The notes below the pieces were generated by a model. That model had not been told where the DNA came from. It saw only the letters and a program-made list of their open reading frames with translations, and ran no database searches. From an uncultured bacterium (GTDB taxonomy: Bacteria; Calescibacteriota; Calescibacteriia; Calescibacteriales; Calescibacteriaceae): 39,624 nt of DNA. Within the stretch, counting starts at the first letter, position 1. Each line of letters begins with the position of its first letter. The stretch covers positions 1 to 39,624 of the forward strand of contig CALHPK010000012.1 in NCBI GenBank assembly GCA_938036315.1, in the 5' to 3' direction. Shown piece after piece: positions 34,137 through 39,624 of the stretch. A program made the translations under genes and the position numbers.

Positions 34137-34736
34137 TCAGAGTTTCTGAGCATTTTCGAACCTTTTTGTAACAACGTTCCAATCTATTGCATGGAAAAAG
34201 GCTTCAATATAATCTGCTCTTTTAAGACCATAATCTATCATAAATGCGTGTTCAAAAACATCCATAATTAAGATAATCGGGCAACCAGCGAGATGACCGA
34301 CATCATGTTCATTTACCCAAGTGTTGAACATCTTTTTTACAACCGGATCATAATATAAAACAGCCCAACCAATTCCTCTGATTGCTCCTGTTGACTTGAA
34401 GTCTTTTGAGAATACATCAAACGAGCCAAAATCTTGTTCGATTTTTCTATAGAAAGAAGAATCTTTGTTTAATTCGACCTTATTTTTGGTCATATTTTCA
34501 AAGTAGTACTCATGAAGTCTCATACCATTGAACTCCCACCCGAATCTTCGTTTAAGTTCGGCATACTCAGGAGTTCCAGTTTTACCGTCTTTTGCCATCT
34601 GCAGTAGGGCTTCTGCAAGTTTATTTGAATTAGTTACATAACCTTGGTAAAGTGTGAAATGATTCTTCAGAAGCTGATCTGAGAAACCTGGAGTTCCAAG
34701 TAGATGTTCAAAGTTTTTTGCTTCATAAAGTGGCAT
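34137..34736 (-). CDS. Fe/Mn superoxide dismutase family protein
   Basis: A 199-residue protein of the iron/manganese SOD family. Metal ligands: His26 in L-L-K-N-H-F, His75 in R-L-H-E-Y-Y, Asp159 and His163 in M-D-V-F-E-H-A-F. The second-shell gateway residues of classical enzymes, His30 and Tyr34 four and eight residues after His26, are Tyr30 and Val34 here, with a Tyr one residue early (Tyr33). Activity may therefore differ. It has the strongest ribosome-binding site in the window, AGGAGG at 34745-34750 with eight bases to ATG, suggesting high expression. It is preceded by the terminator-like hairpin of the GlmU-like gene and appears to be a separate unit. Confidence 0.85.
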   Translation of the reverse strand: MPLYEAKNFEHLLGTPGFSDQLLKNHFTLYQGYVTNSNKLAEALLQMAKDGKTGTPEYAELKRRFGWEFNGMRLHEYYFENMTKNKVELNKDSSFYRKIEQDFGSFDVFSKDFKSTGAIRGIGWAVLYYDPVVKKMFNTWVNEHDVGHLAGCPIILIMDVFEHAFMIDYGLKRADYIEAFFHAIDWNVVTKRFENAQKL

Positions 34737-34794
34737 AATCTTTACCTCCTTTCAGAATATTATGTTTTACTCTTTTCCATTTTTTCCAAAAAGC

Positions 34795-34820
34795 AAAAAT
34801 TTTTCATTTGAAAAATCTTT
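34795..34820 (-). terminator. Possible rho-independent terminator of the GlmU-like gene
   Basis: Stem ATTTTTC / GAAAAAT (34799-34805 with 34810-34816) with a 4-base loop. On the minus strand it is followed by TTTTGCTTTTT and lies about 40 bp past the GlmU-like stop. The stem has only one G-C pair, so it is weak. Confidence 0.4.
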
Positions 34821-34853
34821 TTTTCCTGAACATCTATTTTAAATTCTTACGGT

Positions 34854-35930
34854 TCAGAATTTTTTCTTTTTCCTCCACCCTGAGATTATCTTTATTTCTG
34901 CTCGTTCAATTGCTAATGCATAAGGCGGAACATCTTTGTTTATAGAAGAACCAGCTCCAATATACGCAAATTCCTCAACTTTCAAAGGAGCAATAAGCAT
35001 GCTTCCAGAACCTATAAATGCTCCATCACCTATAAAAGTTTCATTCTTTTTCTCCCCATCAAAATTGCATGTTACCGTACCAGCACCTATGTTTACATTC
35101 TTCCCTATTCTGGCATCCCCTATATAGCTGAAATGCTGAACTTTTGTTTCCTCACCTATCTCAGAATTTTTTATCTCAGCAAAATTCCCTATCTTTGCTC
35201 CCTTTCTTACAATAACCCTTGGACGCATCCTACAGAACGGTCCAACAGATACCCCACTTTCCAACTCTGCTCCCTCAATATAACAATATGGGAAAATTGT
35301 GACCTCATCTGAAATCTTCGAGTTAATAATATGAGAACCAGCACCTACAACAGATCTATTTCCCACCTCTGACGAGATTACGAAAGAATAAGGGTAGATC
35401 ACAGCACCTTCACCTATCTTAGAATCAAGCGATATGTAGATTGAGTTCGGATCCACTAAAAAAGATTTTTTCGATACATCAGTATTTTTTATTCTCTGGC
35501 ATATTTTCCAGGCTTTGCTCCATTGATCTCCCGATCTTATGAGAAAAGAGCTCGGAGGAGAATCAACAAACTCTTTATCCGACTCCTCTATTTCTGGTTC
35601 TATTCCTACCCCAAAGGAGTTGTTCTTTGCCCAAAATGCCTTTTTCCCCCTCCCGATTTTTTTATGTAAAAACATAGTCAGGAGTATTTGCGATATAGAA
35701 TTTACCACATCGGTAGTTGGTGGAATGAAAGAATTATCGAACATAAATAGATAGAATTTCAGAGGCTCAATTTCTGCGTACGTATATTTTTGTCTCCCAC
35801 TATCAATATACTTGCAAAATTCTCTCTTGACCTCCTCCAGGGTGAGCTTTGCTATAACCTGAGGGGATAATCCAATTATATCTGGGCTCTTTCTTTCTCC
35901 TTCAAGAAGTCTTATCTCTAACTCAACCAT
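34854..35930 (-). CDS. Protein with GlmU-type acetyltransferase domain and an unknown N-terminal half
   Basis: A 358-residue protein. From about residue 157 it is a left-handed beta helix (D-P-N-S-I-Y-I-S-L-D-S-K-I-G) that matches the acetyltransferase half of GlmU closely. Counterparts of the E. coli catalytic residues are all present: Arg236, Glu252, Lys254, His266, Tyr269, Asn280 and Asn289 (C-N-F-D-G; Tyr to Phe next to it). The uridyltransferase half is absent: there is no L-A-A-G-x-G-x-R-M nucleotide loop. Instead there are ~150 residues with no family I recognise (E-P-L-K-F-Y-L-F-M-F-D-N-S-F near 55-68). It should acetylate an amino-sugar phosphate, or a related substrate. A terminator-like hairpin follows. 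Confidence 0.82.
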   Translation of the reverse strand: MVELEIRLLEGERKSPDIIGLSPQVIAKLTLEEVKREFCKYIDSGRQKYTYAEIEPLKFYLFMFDNSFIPPTTDVVNSISQILLTMFLHKKIGRGKKAFWAKNNSFGVGIEPEIEESDKEFVDSPPSSFLIRSGDQWSKAWKICQRIKNTDVSKKSFLVDPNSIYISLDSKIGEGAVIYPYSFVISSEVGNRSVVGAGSHIINSKISDEVTIFPYCYIEGAELESGVSVGPFCRMRPRVIVRKGAKIGNFAEIKNSEIGEETKVQHFSYIGDARIGKNVNIGAGTVTCNFDGEKKNETFIGDGAFIGSGSMLIAPLKVEEFAYIGAGSSINKDVPPYALAIERAEIKIISGWRKKKKF

Positions 35931-36033
35931 AGTAATAACAAGCTTAAAAAACTATCTCTGGTAGCGTTGTAGTTTCGGACTATTTTGCTAAACATAGCGA
36001 CATCAAAATCAAAAGGTATCTACTTCCTTTAGG

Positions 36034-36747
36034 CTACTTTGCTACCCCTATAACCTGCAGTCCACCGATTCCATAAATCAGAGAAAATCCTATTCTGCTA
36101 TAGATTCCTAGGACCTCTAGTGCAGACCTCAAGTTGGTTGGCGGGAGGAAAACTATATCTCCTGGGCTGAGGTATACATTCTGTGTGAAATCTCCTTCCT
36201 TTATTATTTTCTCAATGTTTACACTGTATATATCGCTTTTTTTCTCTTTTTCGTTCCATCTTATGATATAAATATTCGAAAGCTTTACATCTTTAGGGCT
36301 TCCCTCGGCCATGATGAAAGCTTCAAGGATACTCAAGGGTCTTTGCATAAATATAATTCCAACCCTCTCAGGAGTCCACACATAAATTTTATGACTCTTC
36401 ATCGACCTTATATATACCGAGACGTAAGGATTCTTTATATACTGTGTATAGAGTTTTACAATTTCTTCTTTTATCTGAATTGATGTCATCCCAACAAGAT
36501 AAACAGCACCGACCAGTGGCATAATTATTTTTCCTTCATCATCTAGCTCGTATACACCTGAAATACCTATTTCATCAGGAAAGATCTTAACCTCTATTGA
36601 ATCACCGGGACCAACTGGATACTTCGTTTCAGGAGTTATATACGGAGGAGGTGGCGGATGATAGCGCAGACCTCTGTAACACGAGAAAATTAAGCTCAAT
36701 CCACTCACAAAGAATAAAACTATCAACTTATTCTTACTTACTCTCAT
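36034..36747 (-). CDS. Polysaccharide export lipoprotein, Wza-like
   Basis: A 237-residue outer-membrane polysaccharide export protein. A lipobox ends the signal peptide (L-I-F-S-C, Cys23). A Poly_export domain begins G-P-G-D-S-I-E-V-K-I-F and continues with G-K-I-I-M-P-L-V-G-A-V-Y-L-V-G-M. A single SLBB-like region follows (H-K-I-Y-V-W-T-P … I-L-E-A-F-I-M-A-E-G). It is short for Wza (about 380 residues) but of the size of GumB-like members. It is the last gene of the minus-strand cluster from 39568, two bases after the barrel lipoprotein. Such proteins form the channel for surface polysaccharide. Confidence 0.88.
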   Translation of the reverse strand: MRVSKNKLIVLFFVSGLSLIFSCYRGLRYHPPPPPYITPETKYPVGPGDSIEVKIFPDEIGISGVYELDDEGKIIMPLVGAVYLVGMTSIQIKEEIVKLYTQYIKNPYVSVYIRSMKSHKIYVWTPERVGIIFMQRPLSILEAFIMAEGSPKDVKLSNIYIIRWNEKEKKSDIYSVNIEKIIKEGDFTQNVYLSPGDIVFLPPTNLRSALEVLGIYSRIGFSLIYGIGGLQVIGVAK

Positions 36748-36749
36748 AC

Positions 36750-37298
36750 CTAATCTTTCCTTTTGAAATAGTAGGAGATGCCAAAAATAAAGCTATATTT
36801 TGGGGTTAAAGTCTGTCCTCTCATTATATTAACCGGGAATTCATAAAAGAACGAGAAGTTTTTACTTAAAATCTGTTCAACCCCTACTATAATATTCAAT
36901 TCGCTTGAGATATCTAATGCTTTTTGCTTTCTTGATAAGACAGCATTTAAACCAATACCCATATACGGATTTACTGTCTCGTCTATGTCGATAAAATTGA
37001 AAAGTAGGCTTCCACCTACAACTGGGAAAAAATCTTTGAAACGAGTCGTGAAATTTCCCTCATCATCTGAAAATCTGTACACATTATATATGTCAATAAT
37101 TCCGCTCACATATTCATCAAAATTTCCGGGGGATATTCTCAGTTTTGTAATTCCCGCAGCTACGGTTGTCCCCCCGTCGGTAATTACCCCTCCGCCAGCT
37201 CCAATACCAGAATAGATATTTCTCTTGAGACAAGACTGCAATAGAACAAATAAAAATATAGATGAAGACAGAACGATTATTCTAATCTGTAGTTGCAT
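36750..37298 (-). CDS. Small outer-membrane beta-barrel-like lipoprotein
   Basis: A 182-residue protein, not recognised. The signal peptide M-Q-L-Q-I-R-I-I-V-L-S-S-S-I ends in a possible lipobox L-L-Q-S-C (Cys23; Gln at -2 is unusual). The rest alternates polar and hydrophobic residues with Gly-rich turns (G-I-G-A-G-G-G-V, N-P-Y-M-G-I-G-L-N) and ends in …F-I-F-G-I-S-Y-Y-F, suggestive of a small barrel. It overlaps the upstream nucleotidyltransferase gene by 17 bp and is two bases from the Wza-like gene, so it probably serves the same export process. Confidence 0.68.
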   Translation of the reverse strand: MQLQIRIIVLSSSIFLFVLLQSCLKRNIYSGIGAGGGVITDGGTTVAAGITKLRISPGNFDEYVSGIIDIYNVYRFSDDEGNFTTRFKDFFPVVGGSLLFNFIDIDETVNPYMGIGLNAVLSRKQKALDISSELNIIVGVEQILSKNFSFFYEFPVNIMRGQTLTPKYSFIFGISYYFKRKD

Positions 37299-38328
37299 AT
37301 TCCTTTCTCAATCTTCTTATAAACTCTCTCGGAAAAACAGGCAGAATACTTGAGATCTTTCTCCATGGGAATTTCAAAGCAATAGCTAATGAAAAAATTT
37401 TATCCAAATATGGAAATGCAAAAATTCTTGGTCTCACCCTCAGAAGATAGATATCTGAAGATAAAAAATCTGATACAATGCTACAATAAAAAAATTTGCT
37501 CAGGCTGGTACTATAAAATAAATCTCTTAAATCTACTTTACCCCCAAAGAGTTTTTTTGAAGAGATGACGGAAATTAACAATTCGTTTTCCACCGAAAAT
37601 TTTTTTGATAAAAATCTAGCAGATTCCAGATGTTCCTTCTCAAGCTTATTGATTATATTGCGTATATCCAGAAGGATCCGAATCGGGAAGGCATGCTGGA
37701 AAAGATGCAACGAGACCTGAATAAGATCCCAATATTTTTTCAAGGTTTTTACCTTCAGTTGCAGATTTTTAAATTCTATTTCTATCTCTTCTGTTTCCAC
37801 ATCCTCAAATCTTATATCTGAAAAAAATCTATCACAAATGAACGTGTGAAGCCCTACGGATATCCCTTCTTTGAAGAACGTTTCAGCATGTCCTAAAATT
37901 TTCTTTATTTCTGATGGTCTAACTTTAGAAAAATTTTCTCGATTGAAGAACTTTTTAAATTCACTGCCATCTTTGACAAGGATATCAATATCTCCTGTAT
38001 GCCTTCGCCGTAGGTCTCCGTAGTATTTTTGAGCAATCGAAAACCCCTTAAGTAAGATAAAATCATCAACATCTATTAACCTTCTTAAAAATTTCAGATT
38101 CTTCAATATTTTTCCTTCATTAACTTTGAGTTCGAAATCAAAAAGCTCTGATTTTATTCCGCTTTTTCTAGTTCTGAAAGCAACTTCACAGGCTACGCCA
38201 AGTTGTCTTGATATATCAAAAAGGGGCACTTGTATTGCATCGAATTCTCTTTGTGTAAGAAAGGAGACCTCCTCATTCTCACGTAATATTTTTATAAGCG
38301 TATGAACAAGATTTAGATCGTACTCCAT
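37282..38328 (-). CDS. Nucleotidyltransferase family protein (NTP_transf_5 type)
   Basis: A 348-residue protein of the PF14907-type family, often found in polysaccharide loci and poorly characterised. The core motif is I-L-L-K-G-F-S-I-A-Q-K-Y-Y-G-D then R-H-T-G-D-I-D-I-L-V (residues 92-118), giving Asp113 and Asp115 as the metal-binding pair. The middle has H-T-F-I-C-D-R-F-F and L-H-L-F-Q-H-A-F-P-I-R. The C-terminus is basic. It lies between a TPR lipoprotein and a barrel lipoprotein, overlapping the latter by 17 bp. It probably modifies a sugar or lipid carrier; the substrate is unknown. Confidence 0.8.
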   Translation of the reverse strand: MEYDLNLVHTLIKILRENEEVSFLTQREFDAIQVPLFDISRQLGVACEVAFRTRKSGIKSELFDFELKVNEGKILKNLKFLRRLIDVDDFILLKGFSIAQKYYGDLRRRHTGDIDILVKDGSEFKKFFNRENFSKVRPSEIKKILGHAETFFKEGISVGLHTFICDRFFSDIRFEDVETEEIEIEFKNLQLKVKTLKKYWDLIQVSLHLFQHAFPIRILLDIRNIINKLEKEHLESARFLSKKFSVENELLISVISSKKLFGGKVDLRDLFYSTSLSKFFYCSIVSDFLSSDIYLLRVRPRIFAFPYLDKIFSLAIALKFPWRKISSILPVFPREFIRRLRKEYATTD

Positions 38329-38380
38329 TTAATTGATCGATTAGAGAATAATTTACCTTTTTTCTTTTTGTTACTGTTTT

Positions 38381-39568
38381 TTAATTTGCTTTTTCAGTAT
38401 CTTCATTAACACTTAGGAGCTGTTCGATTTGAAGAATATATTCTTTTATTTTTTTGAGTTCTTGCTCGCTTTTAGATACCCATATATTTTTGAACTTTAA
38501 CCTTTCTGCGAAATTTATATTCTTCTCATATATGTCTTTTGCCCATTTCAGAGCTCTTCTCAACTCCTTCATAAGCTCTTCTCTGTATATAGCTCTCTCT
38601 TCATCTGTTTTAAGCTCTGGAGGTGGTTGAGAATAAACTAAGTTTTCAAATAGATACCTGTAGGTCTCTCCGAGTTTAAAAACCCCTGCTGTTACCCACC
38701 ATATCTCCCCACTTCTCACAACAGAAAAGTACTCCTTCTGAGCCTCAATCAGAAGTTTTGCCTTTTTTTCGACCTCTTTTGGTGGGTAATTAGGTACTAA
38801 TGCTGCCTCAATAAATTTTATATTCCCCTGACATAGAGAAAGCATAGATTGGACCTCTGGAATTTTCTGCGATGCCTTAAGCTCCGAAATCTCCCTTTTT
38901 ATGGCAACTAATCTAGATGAAAATTTTACCCCGACAGGAACAGTAAAAGTTACAACTTCAGAAAGAATTCTTTCTGTCTCCTGAAGAAGCTCCAGAGCTT
39001 TAACGAACGAGCCCCTTTCTCTATCTACAATTATGCCATCCTCAAAACTGAACTCCTCCCCTCGAGATACCTTTATACGGGCAAGCCTCAAATAAGAATC
39101 TGCTTTTATCTCATAGATATTACTTTTCCTAAGCTCAGAATATATCTTTTCTGCTTGGACATCATTCCCCATTCTCTCAAGACTTATAGCAAGGTTAAAA
39201 AGAGCTATCTCCTTATAGTTCTGATTTGGTGAATTCTTTGCTAGCACATCAAAAATCTTTCCAGCCAATTCTATATCTCCCTTCGAGTAAAAATTCAGAG
39301 CTTTTTCAAACATCTCCTCATATGTTCTAACGTTAAGTTCGTTCTTCAAACTTTCATATTCAATAATTATGGGATTCTGAATATCCTTAGAGATAGACTC
39401 ACCCAAATCCTCCTTTCCTGCAGCATTGCTATCTGATGCTTTCTCGCATTCCTCACATATAAAATCAATTTTTTTTACCTTCACATCCTTAGCACAGGAC
39501 AAAACTTGGAATAACAAAGCACAAGTCACCAGAACAACCCACATAAAACAAAATTTAAAAATGCACAT
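38381..39568 (-). CDS. TPR-containing lipoprotein
   Basis: A 395-residue exported protein. Its signal peptide ends in a lipobox (F-Q-V-L-S-C, Cys25), and C-E-E-C (38-41) follows shortly. TPR-like hairpins start about residue 80 (A-L-N-F-Y-S-K-G-D-I-E-L-A; A-L-F-N-L-A-I-S-L-E-R-M-G), then a mostly helical region follows. The function is unknown; such proteins are often envelope scaffolds. It is the first visible gene of the polysaccharide-type operon, 52 bp before the nucleotidyltransferase gene. The start could be ATG 39568 or, eight codons later, ATG 39544, which gives a shorter signal peptide. Bases 39569-39624 upstream contain no gene. Confidence 0.75.
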   Translation of the reverse strand: MCIFKFCFMWVVLVTCALLFQVLSCAKDVKVKKIDFICEECEKASDSNAAGKEDLGESISKDIQNPIIIEYESLKNELNVRTYEEMFEKALNFYSKGDIELAGKIFDVLAKNSPNQNYKEIALFNLAISLERMGNDVQAEKIYSELRKSNIYEIKADSYLRLARIKVSRGEEFSFEDGIIVDRERGSFVKALELLQETERILSEVVTFTVPVGVKFSSRLVAIKREISELKASQKIPEVQSMLSLCQGNIKFIEAALVPNYPPKEVEKKAKLLIEAQKEYFSVVRSGEIWWVTAGVFKLGETYRYLFENLVYSQPPPELKTDEERAIYREELMKELRRALKWAKDIYEKNINFAERLKFKNIWVSKSEQELKKIKEYILQIEQLLSVNEDTEKAN

Positions 39569-39624
39569 AAGGGGACAAATTATCTTTCAAAACAAAATTA
39601 AATTTAATGTCATCTGAGTAATAT

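Overview
This AT-rich window carries about 30 protein genes and one tRNA. It comes from a Gram-negative-type (diderm) bacterium: it encodes BamA, a Wza-like outer-membrane polysaccharide export protein, several lipoproteins and a signal-peptide protein. Proteins are rich in Lys, Glu and Ile and intergenic gaps are short, which would fit a thermophilic or deep-branching lineage such as a candidate-phylum hot-spring diderm. That placement is inference only; there is no rRNA here. Clear Shine-Dalgarno sites are present for some genes (SOD, the CaiB/BaiF protein) but absent for many others.

Layout. 1-696: the C-terminal end of an Rpn-type (PD-(D/E)XK) nuclease, followed by two decayed copies of the same tail. 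698-7196: ccmC, a TPR-type exported protein, a membrane FeS/haem-b oxidoreductase of the HdrD/DUF224 type (ETF:menaquinone oxidoreductase-like), leuC and an OppB-type permease. 7335-9097: tRNA-His, a small CoA-binding protein and a chemoreceptor. 9176-15567: an acyl-CoA cluster (acyl-CoA ligase, MerR regulator, aldehyde dehydrogenase, thiolase-like protein, alpha-methylacyl-CoA racemase-like CaiB/BaiF protein). 15912-16900: acylphosphatase and 5-formyl-THF cyclo-ligase. 17029-23759: a minus-strand operon ending in bamA that holds two large membrane-anchored coiled-coil proteins of unknown function. 23951-27414: MscS channel, acyl-CoA dehydrogenase, RluA-type pseudouridine synthase. 27371-33309: a tight minus-strand operon ribBA-folP-rpmE-tig-purL. 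33607-35930: rplM, Fe/Mn-SOD-like protein, and a hybrid protein with a GlmU acetyltransferase domain. 36034-39568: a compact surface-polysaccharide-like cluster (TPR lipoprotein, NTP_transf_5 nucleotidyltransferase, small barrel lipoprotein, Wza-like protein).

How the genes fit together. The acyl-CoA ligase, aldehyde dehydrogenase, racemase, thiolase-like protein and acyl-CoA dehydrogenase suggest oxidation of aldehydes and branched (2-methyl) acyl chains. The DUF224-type membrane protein could pass electrons from the dehydrogenase, through ETF, to menaquinone. Two palindromes inside this cluster (10767-10787 and 14387-14402) are plausible operators.

The least explained parts are (i) the two tandem coiled-coil proteins in the bamA operon, whose tips resemble degenerate chemoreceptor hairpins; (ii) the GlmU acetyltransferase domain joined to an unknown N-terminal half, with all its catalytic residues kept; (iii) the array of Rpn tails with a possible internal start; and (iv) a recurrent pattern of single 11-24 bp tandem duplications in intergenic DNA, one of which duplicates a start codon and another a stop codon.
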